From: HK1 sp965215295
Lineage (GTDB): Bacteria > Pseudomonadota > Gammaproteobacteria > HK1
Assembly (NCBI GenBank): GCA_965215295.1
Contig: OZ244045.1
Span: 1,798,001-1,862,000, forward strand
Reading direction: 5' to 3'
DNA length: 64,000 nt
In this document: piece by piece, positions 8,450 to 16,943 of the stretch
Position numbering within the stretch: position 1 is the stretch's first letter
How the letters are laid out: the number at the start of each line of letters is the position of its first letter
The notes under the pieces: generated by a model
What the model saw: only the letters and a program-made list of their open reading frames with translations
What the model was told of the DNA's origin: nothing
Database searches by the model: none
Translations under genes and position numbers: made by a program

Positions 8450-9685
8450 ATGACCCTGGATCTCGTACTCCGCAAGGCCCGGATCGCGGACGCCGGAGCG
8501 GACGCGCCGCCGATGGACATCGGGGTCGCCGGGGGTCGGATCGCCGCCATCGAGCCGGAGATCGCGGCCGGGGCCGAGACCCTCGACCTCGAAGGCCGGC
8601 TCGTCTCCGCCGGCCTCGTCGAGACCCACATCCACCTCGACAAGTCGCGCATCATCGACCGGTGCGCGCCGGCCGCCGGCCGCGCCCGCGACCACATGCA
8701 GCGCGTCGCCGCGGTCAAGCCCGGATTCACGGTGGAGGACGTGTACGCCCGGGCCGCCGAAACCCTGGAGCAGAGCATCCTCAACGGCGTCACCCACATG
8801 CGCACCCACGTGGAGGTGGACCCCAACGTGGGCCTGCGCGGCTTCGAGGCCCTGCGGCAACTGGCCGCCGACTACGCCTGGGCCGTGGACCTGGAGCTTT
8901 GCGTCTTCGCACAGGAGGGCTGGACCAACGCACCGGAGGCGGACCGCAACGTGGTGGCGGCGCTTCGGCGCGGCGCCGCCGTGGTCGGCGGGGCGCCCGG
9001 GTACGACACGGACCACGCGGGGCAGATCCGGCGCATCTTCGAGCTCGCGCGCGAGTACGACCGCGACATCGACATCCACCTCGATGTCGGCCCCACCGCC
9101 GACGACATGGACATCGACCTCGTCTGCGAGCTCACCGAACGCCACGGGTACGGGGGGCGGGTCGCGGTCGGGCACGGCACCAAGTACTCGCTGCTGCCGC
9201 CCGACCGGCTGCGGACCCTGGGGGAACGGCTCGCGTCGGCCGGGGTCGCGGTCACGGTGCTTCCCGCGACGGACCTGTTCGTCACCGGCCGCCATCAGGA
9301 CCATGCGGTGGTGCGCGGCGTCGCCGACGCCAACGCGCTGATCGGGTTCGGCGCGAACTGCTCGCTGTCCACCAACAACGTGCTGAATCCGTTCACGCCG
9401 TTCGGCGACGGCTCGCTCATCCGCATCGCGAACCTCTACGCCAACGTCGTGCAGCGCGGCAACGAGGACGAGCTGGCGGAGTGCTTCGAGATGCTCACGA
9501 ACCGTTCGGCGCGGCTCCTGCGCCGCGACGACTACGGCATCGCGGTGGGCCGGCCGGCGGACCTGGTGGTCTGGGACGCCCGCTCTCCCGCCGAGGCGGT
9601 GGCGAAGGTGGCGGCGCCGCTCCACGGCTTCAAGCGCGGCCGTCGCACCTTCAGCCGGACCCTCCCGGAGCTGCACCGGCCCTGA
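8450..9685 (+). CDS. Amidohydrolase, cytosine-deaminase-like
   Basis: A 411-residue metal-dependent hydrolase of the amidohydrolase superfamily, resembling cytosine deaminase and related cyclic amidohydrolases. Metal ligands: HIHLDKS at 60-66 (H60, H62), H210 in DIHLDVG and H242 in VGHGT. At the position where CodA-type enzymes carry the catalytic Asp pair (TDD), this protein has STNN (residues 307-310) followed by VLNPFTPFGDGS, so the canonical aspartate is replaced by asparagine. The C-terminal IAVGRPADLVVWDA closes the beta-sandwich domain. Substrate is not predictable and activity is uncertain because of the substitution. It is convergent with the ATPase gene, 236 bases downstream. Confidence 0.87.
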   Translation: MTLDLVLRKARIADAGADAPPMDIGVAGGRIAAIEPEIAAGAETLDLEGRLVSAGLVETHIHLDKSRIIDRCAPAAGRARDHMQRVAAVKPGFTVEDVYARAAETLEQSILNGVTHMRTHVEVDPNVGLRGFEALRQLAADYAWAVDLELCVFAQEGWTNAPEADRNVVAALRRGAAVVGGAPGYDTDHAGQIRRIFELAREYDRDIDIHLDVGPTADDMDIDLVCELTERHGYGGRVAVGHGTKYSLLPPDRLRTLGERLASAGVAVTVLPATDLFVTGRHQDHAVVRGVADANALIGFGANCSLSTNNVLNPFTPFGDGSLIRIANLYANVVQRGNEDELAECFEMLTNRSARLLRRDDYGIAVGRPADLVVWDARSPAEAVAKVAAPLHGFKRGRRTFSRTLPELHRP

Positions 9686-9921
9686 GACCCGGCGGTTCCC
9701 TCGCTCCGGTCCGAATGCGGGATCGTGCCTGTTGCAGCGCGCGCGGCTGACGCGAGAGGCGCGGCAAAACAAGCGACACCACGGTCACGGGAAGTGCCAC
9801 GAGAGCGCCGCGGAAACGGAGGCGCGCGAGCGGTCCGTCCGGGTCGAGCCGTCCTTCGCGCGGCCGATCTTCCCCGTCGGCCATTTGCATGCCAGCGGCA
9901 TCCGACGCATCCGTCCGGCGA

Positions 9922-11076
9922 TCAGGGAACGCCGAATATCTCGCCGGCCCACAGGCGCCTGAGAAACTCGACCAGAGGCAGCACGTGGACATCGTCCCAA
10001 AGCGCCGCCCGCTCCCCGAGATACACGCCATAGCACCTCGTTCTGTCTTTCCCGAGGTCGTCCCTGACCCGGTGCAGGCCGCGATTGAAGCGCTTGTCCC
10101 ATCGCGATGACGCCTTGACTTCCATTGCCACGAACCCTTGCGCCGTTTCACAGAGCACGTCGACCTCCGCACCATCGTAGCTGCGCCAGAAGCACAGCCT
10201 GTAATCCCTGGCCGAATAGCCGAGGTACGCACGCAGCTCGCCGAGCACGAAGGTCTCCGCAAGAGGGCCCAGCTCTTCGGGCGTGGGCGGATAGGAGAGC
10301 CGGCCGGTCAGCGCCCGGGCGATGCCGGAATCGAAGAAATAGAACTTGCTCTGCCGAACCTGCTTGGTGGCCGACTTCAGCTTCCAGGGGGGCAGCCAGA
10401 ACCCGATCAACGTATCTGTCAGTATCTCGAAGTGGTGCTGCACGGTTCGGCGGTGGATTCCGGCGTCGCGTGCAATCCCGGTGGCATTGGTGACCTGGCC
10501 GTTCTGGCGTGCGGCAATCTCGAGAAAGCGTGCGAAGGCTCCCAGGTTGCGGGTCAGTGCCTCGGCCCGGATCTCCTGAACGAGGTAGGTTTCGGCACAG
10601 GTTCGAAGATAGTCTTGCGGGCGGTCCGTGGTGATCGCCATGGGCAGCATGCCGAAACGCAGAGCCCGTTCCGGATCGATCTCGAAGGAGAGCTCGGCCG
10701 ACACCAGTGGAAACATGGACACCGTGATGGCCCGGCCGGCCAGCAGGTTGGCGCCGCCCCGCCGCAGCTTGCGCGCGCTCGATCCGGAGAGCACGAAACG
10801 GAGGCGGTGGGACTCGATGAGGCGGTGCACCTCGTCCAGCAGCTCGGGCACTTTCTGTACCTCGTCGATCACCGCCCAGCTCCCGGCGGCCAGGGTCGCG
10901 AGCTCCCGGTACAACGCGTGCGGGTCCTTGCTCAGCCGCAGCGCCTCCCCGGTATCGAGCAGATCGTAGGTGACGGTGTCGGGAAAACGATCACGGATCC
11001 AGGTGGACTTGCCGGTCCCGCGCGGGCCGAACAGAAAGATGGAGCGGGTCGGCGTGGGTAGTAATCTGGTATACAT
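9922..11076 (-). CDS. AAA-family ATPase with DUF4143 domain
   Basis: A 384-residue protein of the widespread AAA_14/DUF4143 class. Walker A is GPRGTGKST at 17-25 and Walker B VIDEVQK at 69-75; the sensor-like VLSGSSARKLRRGGANLLAGRA follows, and then a winged-helix-like section (DAGIHRRTVQHHFEIL). The C-terminal part has GAEVDVLCE...VAMEVKAS, an E-V-D/E-x-K pattern like that of restriction-like nuclease folds. The family's function is unsettled; links to defence, toxin-antitoxin loci and mobile islands have been proposed. ATG 11076 was chosen because the two upstream candidates (GTG 11115, ATG 11106) lie inside a perfect palindrome. Further downstream the next gene is convergent. Confidence 0.85.
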   Translation of the reverse strand: MYTRLLPTPTRSIFLFGPRGTGKSTWIRDRFPDTVTYDLLDTGEALRLSKDPHALYRELATLAAGSWAVIDEVQKVPELLDEVHRLIESHRLRFVLSGSSARKLRRGGANLLAGRAITVSMFPLVSAELSFEIDPERALRFGMLPMAITTDRPQDYLRTCAETYLVQEIRAEALTRNLGAFARFLEIAARQNGQVTNATGIARDAGIHRRTVQHHFEILTDTLIGFWLPPWKLKSATKQVRQSKFYFFDSGIARALTGRLSYPPTPEELGPLAETFVLGELRAYLGYSARDYRLCFWRSYDGAEVDVLCETAQGFVAMEVKASSRWDKRFNRGLHRVRDDLGKDRTRCYGVYLGERAALWDDVHVLPLVEFLRRLWAGEIFGVP

Positions 11077-11090
11077 GGGTGACAATTTTA

Positions 11091-11125
11091 CCGGAAAAAT
11101 GTACATGGATGGCACATTTTTCCGG
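11091..11125. promoter_or_regulatory. Perfect 12-bp inverted repeat, candidate operator of the DUF4143 ATPase gene
   Basis: CCGGAAAAATGT (11091-11102) and ACATTTTTCCGG (11114-11125) are exact reverse complements separated by 11 bases. The element ends 15 bases upstream of the ATPase ATG and is AT-rich against a GC-rich background. Arm length and position fit a dimeric repressor operator or an RNA hairpin covering the leader; I cannot tell which. Confidence 0.65.
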
Positions 11126-11420
11126 CGAATGCTCTGTCATCGACTCGACCGGCTTGCAGGTCGGCGCCCCCTTCCGCGACGCCTGCTCCGGTGCGGCGGC
11201 GTCGACGAAACGGACCCACCTATTGTGTGAACGCTCGATCTCCCGCCGATGCTGCGCCGGGGCGCGGGAGGACAATCTCCCCATCGGGGACACAGTCCGT
11301 TCGCTCGGCAGTCGCGTCTGCGGAACCGCTCACGGTCGCGGCAGGCCATCGCCTGCTCCGGATCATTACGACCTCCACTCCTTGAAAAACAACTCAACCT
11401 GCTACCGAAGTCTTGGGACA
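11126..11420. other. Gene-free junction between GC-rich backbone and AT-rich island
   Basis: About 295 bases with no convincing gene. Base composition changes here, from GC-rich up to about 11370 to AT-rich from about 11380 onwards, marking the left edge of the HipA-like island. Confidence 0.45.
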
Positions 11421-11825
11421 CTACCTGAGTTTGAACTCGTATGGATTGGTGACTGACACCTTTGTAACGGAACCAAGAATCTCTATGATCTGATCCTCTC
11501 GTAGCGATTGTTTCGCTATTTCTCTCCGCATATCTTCACGGTTCAGTGGCGGGATACGAACCGCAAAGAATGGCCAAAGGTTCCTCGATCGATATTCGTG
11601 CTTAATTTCGGGAAACGCTGAAATCGGTTTACCTTTATAGTTTTCATCGTATCTGAATATAAATTCTCCTTCTTCGCAGGATAACCGTCCCACCAAAGAA
11701 TTATCGTCCGCTGACTGCCGGTATATCTCCAGGGTTTGTTCTACCGGCATCGTCGAAGGTGCGCGAACTGCATTCATTCCCCATGTCTTGACATGATTGA
11801 GGAGTTCAACAAATTGCCTTTTCAT
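11421..11825 (-). CDS. HipA N-terminal-domain protein (HipS-like)
   Basis: A 134-residue protein. Residues about 44-96 match the N-terminal subdomain of HipA toxins: VGRLSCEEGEFIFRYDENY, then EYRSRNLWPFFAVRIPP. In classical HipA this domain is fused to the kinase; in tripartite HipBST systems it is a separate protein (HipS) that acts as the antitoxin. Here it is a separate gene whose ATG overlaps the kinase stop codon (ATGA), behind a very strong AAAGGAGG, so the two are translationally coupled. Codon use is AT-rich, unlike the surroundings. The assignment rests on the core motif; the N-terminal 40 and C-terminal 35 residues are not diagnostic. Confidence 0.68.
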   Translation of the reverse strand: MKRQFVELLNHVKTWGMNAVRAPSTMPVEQTLEIYRQSADDNSLVGRLSCEEGEFIFRYDENYKGKPISAFPEIKHEYRSRNLWPFFAVRIPPLNREDMRREIAKQSLREDQIIEILGSVTKVSVTNPYEFKLR

Positions 11826-12835
11826 TTGTGAACCTCCTTTCGTAGACGATCGATCCGAAGCGACAGAAGATCTCTGATAAACCCAATCCGAACTTGAGTG
11901 ATAATACGTCGAAATTTCCTCTGCAGCATAACCTCAATCGCAGAGATATCAACACTATCGAACACCGTGCATATGGCACTGCGATCTTCTGGTTTGCAAT
12001 GAGTAGATATCCAGTTTACTAATGAAAAATGATTTTCAGGTTGCGATCTCCCTGTACTAAATATAGGTCGGGAGCGTTCAGCATACTTTTCAAGAAACTG
12101 ATTTCTTCCTTGGCTTTGCTCTTTATCTAACAAATCAGAATCGGACAATTCTCGAAAGAGTCCTCGAGCTGTGTCGAATATTGGGGCATACTGAACTGGC
12201 TCTGCTTCTGGTTTGAGCGAAGCCAGCACACCCCAATTCATAGCGTGTCGATCAGGTGCTCCAATAAAAGCGTCAAATGCAACCATTTTGAAAAATCCGT
12301 TTCTAAGATCAGAATTATCAATCGGAAATAGAGATTCCAAGATCATCATGATGTTGTCGATTGTATAGAATTTATTCTCAGAATTCTTATCCTTCAGGTC
12401 GAAGGCTGCTACTACTTCCGCAGGATTTGTTTCGAAGTATCTAGCCACCAATTCGATACCGTGAAGCAATTCATATTGTCCTCGTATGACAAAATTTTTG
12501 GATAGAAATCTAACGTCAGTCTTTGTTATACGAACGAGTTTAGAGCAGGCCATTTTTAGCGGTAACATTGCCCCAATCTTCGAAATAATTTCTTCCGTGA
12601 CACATTCTCTTGCGTCAGCCTTCATTCGTCCTTTTTTTGCGATATATCCCAGCGTTCCTGCATAATTCGGATTACCGTAGGCCAAGTAGTCCTTTGGAAC
12701 GGTTCCCACAATGGGAATTTCTTGCACGCTGATCAGGCGCCAGCCTGTCCGTGGCAGGATTGGAATCGCCCGAATGTCAACCTCACGCCGACTTGGAGTC
12801 GTGGTGAATCTGACTCGGAGTGGCCGCCACGCCAT
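11822..12835 (-). CDS. HipA-type Ser/Thr kinase (HipT/CtkA-like)
   Basis: A 337-residue protein with the HipA C-terminal kinase core. The catalytic loop is FIGAPDRHAMNWGVL (D-R-H-x-x-N) near residues 190-204, the metal-binding DFG equivalent is the Asp of APIFDTARGLF near 224, and the candidate ATP lysine is in LGYIAKKG near 67. HipA-family kinases phosphorylate targets such as aminoacyl-tRNA synthetases and arrest growth. Unlike HipA of E. coli it lacks the N-terminal subdomain, which is encoded by the next gene. No HTH HipB antitoxin gene was found upstream or downstream. ATG 12835 has GGGAG at 9 bases. Hand-counted lines are 33-43 % G+C, consistent with horizontal acquisition. Residue positions are approximate. 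Confidence 0.75.
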   Translation of the reverse strand: MAWRPLRVRFTTTPSRREVDIRAIPILPRTGWRLISVQEIPIVGTVPKDYLAYGNPNYAGTLGYIAKKGRMKADARECVTEEIISKIGAMLPLKMACSKLVRITKTDVRFLSKNFVIRGQYELLHGIELVARYFETNPAEVVAAFDLKDKNSENKFYTIDNIMMILESLFPIDNSDLRNGFFKMVAFDAFIGAPDRHAMNWGVLASLKPEAEPVQYAPIFDTARGLFRELSDSDLLDKEQSQGRNQFLEKYAERSRPIFSTGRSQPENHFSLVNWISTHCKPEDRSAICTVFDSVDISAIEVMLQRKFRRIITQVRIGFIRDLLSLRIDRLRKEVHK

Positions 12836-12996
12836 TCTTGGATGCTCCCGCTTGTGTGTCGGTATACGATCGTTCTAAACGTTCATACTCGCGCGGATGC
12901 GCGTCATATACAGGTTCAGTCCCGAGAAAACGGATTCGTAGTACAGGAGACCCATCGGCGGCCACTTACCCCTCGATTCCCTGACACTGGCCAAGC

Positions 12997-13076
12997 TGGG
13001 CGCGTTGCCTTATTTCCGTTTTCCGGCGCAGGCTATCACATCCACCTACACACCAGTATATGGGCGCGTTGCCTTA
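12997..13076. repeat. 16-bp perfect direct repeat at the TRAP permease 3' end
   Basis: TGGGCGCGTTGCCTTA occurs at 12997-13012 and 13061-13076, 64 bases apart, and similarity continues more loosely for about 17 bases beyond each copy. The second copy includes the stop codon of the TRAP permease gene. The position, at the right edge of the AT-rich kinase island, makes an insertion scar or attachment-site remnant conceivable, but no integrase is nearby. Confidence 0.6.
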
Positions 13077-15005
13077 CGTTTCCGTCCGCCGGCGCCGGAG
13101 CCAATGCCCCGCGAACAGCGCCACCGGGACGCACGCGGCGGCCGCGATCCAGGGGGCGGGGTGGGCGAGCGCGACCACCGCGAAGCCGGCCAGCACCGCC
13201 CGCGCCGCCACGTCGAGGAGCACGTTCGCGCTGAACCGCGCCTGCACGCTGAAGGTCAGGCCGACGGTGGCCGCGAGCACCAGGCCGGTGGCGGCAAGCT
13301 GGGCGAGCCCGGGCTCCAGCACGATCTCCGGGCGCAGGAACACCGCCGCCATCAGCACGAAGAGGCTCATGCAGAGCCCGATCGCGCGCAGCAGGGTGCC
13401 GATGAAGGAGGCCCGCGCGATCTTCGAGGTGACCGCCGCCACCACCGACGTCGGCGGGGTCAGCTCCCCCCACACCGCGAGGAAGAACGCGAAGAAGTGC
13501 ACCGGCCACGGGTCCACCCCGACCTTGATCATCTGGGGGGCGATCACGAGCGCGGTCAGGATGTAGGTCGGCGCGGGCGGCAGCCCCATCCCCAGCAACG
13601 CCCCGAACAGGAAGGCCACGACGACCATCGCCATGAGGTTGATGGACGCCGCCTCGACGAGGATGAAGCCGACCTTGGGCGGAACACCGGTGTTGACGAA
13701 GGCGCTGGTCAGGATCGAGAGGGTCGCCAGCAGCAGGGTGAGCTCGGCGGTCATCGAGGCGAAGGTGTCGAAGAAACGCAGCAGGGTCGAGCCCAGGGTC
13801 CGGGCGCCGGCCGCCCCGTGGGCGCGGAAGGCGGTCACCGCCCGCATCAGGAGGAGCGCCCCCCCGACACCCGCGAACACGTAGAGGGCCGCGAACATGG
13901 GCGCGAGGTGGAGGACGGACATCAGCACGATGAGCCCGATCACGACCCCGAGGAAGGCGCCGATCCGGGTCCGGTCCTGCCAGTCCATGGGCTCCACGGA
14001 CCCGGCGGCCACGAGCCCCCGCTGGCGCACCGACATGAGGTAGACGCCCAACGCCACCGCGAGGAAGTAGACCAGCGCCGGCGCATAGCCGCGGGCGACC
14101 ACGTCGAAGTAGCTGCGGTCCAGGAAGTCCGCCATGAGGAAGGCGGAGATCCCCATGATCGGCGGCATGAGCTGCCCGCCCAGCGACGCCGCGGTCTCCA
14201 CCGACGCCGCGTCCTCGCGGGTCATCCCCGCGTTGACGAGGGCGGGGATCGTGGCCGAGCCGGTGGTCACCGCGTTGGCGGCGCCGCTGCCGCTCACCGC
14301 GGCGACTCCCATGGAGCCCGCCACCGCCGCCTGGGGCAGGGCGTAGGGCGAACGCACCGCGATGCGCGAGGCGCCGCGCAGGATCGAGTCGATGCAGCCG
14401 AAGGCGCGCAACACCGCCAGCACCAGGATGAACGACCCGATCAGGGTCAGGGCGAGCTGGGGCAGACCGGAGAAGACGCCGGTGGTGTCCTCCAGGCTCA
14501 TGGAGGTCACGATGCGCTTCCAGGAGAGGCCCGGGTGGTTGAACATCCCCGGCACCGCCCGGCCGTACACGGCGTACAGGATGAGGACGATGTTCAGCAC
14601 GAACAGCACGAAGTAGCGCTTGCGGGCGTACTCCATCACCAGCAGCGCCATCAGGCCGCCGAGCCACAGGTCCACGGGGTCCCAGATGCCGGCGCGCACC
14701 GTGCCGATGGCCTCGAACTCCACGAACATGTAGACGGACACGGTGATCGAGATCGCGCAGTACACCGCCGCGATGCAGTAGTTGGCGGCGGAGCCGAGCC
14801 GGGGATACAGCTCGTCCTTGCGCAGTGCATCGAGGGTGAACAGCACGTAGGTGATCGGGACGACGGTGAACGCGAGCAGGGTCGGCCCGCCCGCGGTGGT
14901 GAGATAGTAGTAGAGCAGCCAGGCGAAGAACGCGACGGCGGTGGCGAGGTAGAGCACTTCCACCGCTGCGCGGGGGCGGAGGTCGGAAGCGGTTGGGACG
15001 TTCAT
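13074..15005 (-). CDS. TRAP transporter fused permease (TAXI type)
   Basis: A 643-residue, strongly hydrophobic inner-membrane protein of the fused 4TM/12TM TRAP permease class that works with TAXI-type periplasmic receptors to import carboxylates or amino acids with an ion gradient. DctM-like signatures are visible: GSGAANAVTTGSATIP and GGQLMPPIMG in the first half, GMGLPPAPTYILTALVIAPQ and ELTPPTSVVAAVTSK in the second. The N-terminal 150 residues hold the DctQ-like spans. ATG 15005 was taken over the adjacent TTG. The receptor gene lies upstream on the same strand with a small membrane-protein gene in between, so the three form an operon. Confidence 0.93.
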   Translation of the reverse strand: MNVPTASDLRPRAAVEVLYLATAVAFFAWLLYYYLTTAGGPTLLAFTVVPITYVLFTLDALRKDELYPRLGSAANYCIAAVYCAISITVSVYMFVEFEAIGTVRAGIWDPVDLWLGGLMALLVMEYARKRYFVLFVLNIVLILYAVYGRAVPGMFNHPGLSWKRIVTSMSLEDTTGVFSGLPQLALTLIGSFILVLAVLRAFGCIDSILRGASRIAVRSPYALPQAAVAGSMGVAAVSGSGAANAVTTGSATIPALVNAGMTREDAASVETAASLGGQLMPPIMGISAFLMADFLDRSYFDVVARGYAPALVYFLAVALGVYLMSVRQRGLVAAGSVEPMDWQDRTRIGAFLGVVIGLIVLMSVLHLAPMFAALYVFAGVGGALLLMRAVTAFRAHGAAGARTLGSTLLRFFDTFASMTAELTLLLATLSILTSAFVNTGVPPKVGFILVEAASINLMAMVVVAFLFGALLGMGLPPAPTYILTALVIAPQMIKVGVDPWPVHFFAFFLAVWGELTPPTSVVAAVTSKIARASFIGTLLRAIGLCMSLFVLMAAVFLRPEIVLEPGLAQLAATGLVLAATVGLTFSVQARFSANVLLDVAARAVLAGFAVVALAHPAPWIAAAACVPVALFAGHWLRRRRTET

Positions 15006-15038
15006 CAAAGACCTAATGCTTGGTCATGACAGAAGCAC

Positions 15039-15365
15039 TCAGGAGACGAATCGAGCAATTTGTCCGGCGACGAAACCGAAGAACAACAGAAATAGCAGCT
15101 CGTCGGATCGGAACCATTCAACGGCCACACCGAAAATTGCTCCGACGGAAATGGCTGCGACACCCCCCAACAACATCGGCCCAAGGAAAAAGAGCAGAGC
15201 GCTCAGCATCGAATCGCCGGGCATCGGGAAGAAGAAGGCTGTCAGCCCGGACACGAGGATGGCTGCCAAACTTGCGGGAAACCCGGACCCGAAGGTCGCG
15301 ACAAGAACGACGATCAGAATGAATACCGGGAAAACAAACAGAAAAAACATCAACGCCCCAGACAT
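15039..15365 (-). CDS. Small membrane protein between TRAP receptor and permease
   Basis: A 108-residue protein made almost entirely of hydrophobic spans: about residues 3-27 (LMFFLFVFPVFILIVVLV), 30-50, 58-80 and 88-105. I do not recognise a family. It lies between the TAXI receptor and the fused permease on the same strand, 33 bases before the permease start, so it may be an accessory subunit of the importer. ATG 15365 is preceded by AAGG at 8 bases. It is less GC-rich than its neighbours, partly because of its many Phe, Leu and Ile codons. Confidence 0.6.
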   Translation of the reverse strand: MSGALMFFLFVFPVFILIVVLVATFGSGFPASLAAILVSGLTAFFFPMPGDSMLSALLFFLGPMLLGGVAAISVGAIFGVAVEWFRSDELLFLLFFGFVAGQIARFVS

Positions 15366-15489
15366 GAGCAATACCTTTAACCTCGTCGACGCAAGCGACC
15401 GGCATCACAAGACGCAAGACTGTGGTCTCGAAGGCGTCCGGGAGCGGACGCGGCCCCGCGCCCGCTCCCGGCATCAGGCATCGAACCGC

Positions 15490-16521
15490 CTACCGGGCGA
15501 TGCGCGAATCCCACTTCGCGTCCCAGACGCCCCGCTCGCGCATGTACTTCGCGAGGCCGGGATGCACCGGCACCAGATCGGCCGCCGCCTCGACGCCGCG
15601 GCGCTGCATGTGCGGCATGTCCCTCTGGACCTGCTTGAACGCCTTGTCGACCTGGGCCAGCTCGTCCGCGTTCGCCTCGATGGCCAGGAGGATCCGGTAC
15701 ATGTCCTCCTCCGAGACGTCCATGCCGAGGTGCAGGCCGTAGAAGAACGGCACCATCGCCGCCCTGGCGACGTGGGTCTTCTTCTTGCCGAACACCGACG
15801 TATCGACCTCGACCACCTTGAAGCCCGCGCCCTTCAGCTTCTCGATCTCGTCCGCGGACGGGTTGAGCGACGCCCAGTCGGCCTGCAGGGACGCCTCCTG
15901 GATCCATGGCGCGGTCGATGCTTCGGCGTTGGTATAGACCCCGAATCCGACGAAGCGGCCCTGCTCCAGCAGCGACCCCGCCGTCTTCACGCTCACCTCG
16001 ATGTAGTCGTGCTCGATCCCGAGGACCTTGAAGGCGCGTTCGAGCTGGGCGCGCGTATCCCAGGGACGGGGACCGGTGAAGACGCGCACTCCGTCCAGAT
16101 CCCCCCAACGGGTCACCTTCCCGACGTCCCGCGCGTGGATGCCGACGCCCATCTCGATGGTGAACGCCCAGAACGACTGGACCGGCTCGCGCTCCATCTT
16201 CTCCCGGAAGCCCTCGAAGCGGTTGATGTCGTTGGCCAGCTCGTAGAACGCGACGTCGGACCCGTAGTACCCCTCGAAGTCCCCGATGGCGTAGCCCTTC
16301 ACCGTCACGATCGCGCCGGGGGTCGGCTGGACCGTGAACTCGTAGCCCGGAACCGCCTTGTTGAGCACCTGCACCAGGTTGGTGACCGTGCGGTTGCCGG
16401 TGGAGCCCACCCGGGACGTCCCCCACCGGATCTCTTTCGCCTGGACATCGACCGGGATGCCCGGAGCGACCCCCGACAGGAGTCCCGCCAGGAGCACCCA
16501 TGCGACTGGTTTCCTGATCAT
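15490..16521 (-). CDS. TAXI-family TRAP transporter solute-binding protein
   Basis: A 343-residue periplasmic receptor. A signal peptide is visible (MIRKPVAWVLLAGLLSG, cleavage likely after VQA near residue 28). The mature protein begins with IRWGTSRVGSTGNRTVTNLV, the ligand-loop signature of TAXI receptors, and continues with the two-lobe pattern of the family. The ligand (glutamate-, taurine- or carboxylate-like) cannot be inferred. ATG 16521 has GGAGG close upstream. It is the first gene of the receptor - small membrane protein - permease operon; a 15-bp minisatellite lies in the region before it. Confidence 0.9.
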   Translation of the reverse strand: MIRKPVAWVLLAGLLSGVAPGIPVDVQAKEIRWGTSRVGSTGNRTVTNLVQVLNKAVPGYEFTVQPTPGAIVTVKGYAIGDFEGYYGSDVAFYELANDINRFEGFREKMEREPVQSFWAFTIEMGVGIHARDVGKVTRWGDLDGVRVFTGPRPWDTRAQLERAFKVLGIEHDYIEVSVKTAGSLLEQGRFVGFGVYTNAEASTAPWIQEASLQADWASLNPSADEIEKLKGAGFKVVEVDTSVFGKKKTHVARAAMVPFFYGLHLGMDVSEEDMYRILLAIEANADELAQVDKAFKQVQRDMPHMQRRGVEAAADLVPVHPGLAKYMRERGVWDAKWDSRIAR

Positions 16522-16684
16522 CGATCTTCCCTCCTCCGTTCTGTCCGATGATTCCCCGTTCGGAACGTCCGGCCCGGCGGGCGTCGAACGTGTCCGATTG
16601 CGACTGGATCGGGCGGGGACCGCCGACCGGGACAACGTATGCCGGACCGCGGTGGGAGTCAACGAAGCCCGGCGCCCGCCGCGC

Positions 16685-16849
16685 GAACCGGGCGAAGCCG
16701 AGCCGGATGAAACCGAGCCGGACGAAGCCGAACCGGGCGAAGCCGAGCCGGACGAAGCCGAACCGGGCAAAGCCGAACCGGGCAAAGCCGAACCGGGCAA
16801 AGCCGAACCAGGCAAAGCCGAACCGGGCAAAGCCGAACCAGGCAAAGCC
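16685..16849. repeat. 15-bp tandem repeat, 11 copies
   Basis: Eleven head-to-tail units of GAACCGGGCAAAGCC and variants (GAGCCGGACGAAGCC, GAACCAGGCAAAGCC) in the gap between the MFS gene (stop at 16944) and the TAXI receptor start (16521). All frames stay open across the repeat because 15 is a multiple of three, but no start or Shine-Dalgarno sequence supports translation. The rest of 16522-16943 shows no gene. Confidence 0.93.
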
Positions 16850-16943
16850 GAGCCGAGACACTGCCCGCACCCGATGGCCATCTCTCCGGGAACCCCGCGG
16901 ATGCGGACCGGAGCCAGCGCCGGAGCACACGGCCGGGCCGGCC

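Noticed and set aside
12783..12965. Possible HipB antitoxin upstream of the HipA-type kinase
   Set aside because: The only small minus-strand frame there lacks any helix-turn-helix pattern and overlaps the kinase start.
13005..15029. 674-codon plus-strand frame opposite the TRAP permease
   Set aside because: Rich in His/Arg/Gly/Asp and antisense to a permease with intact TRAP motifs.
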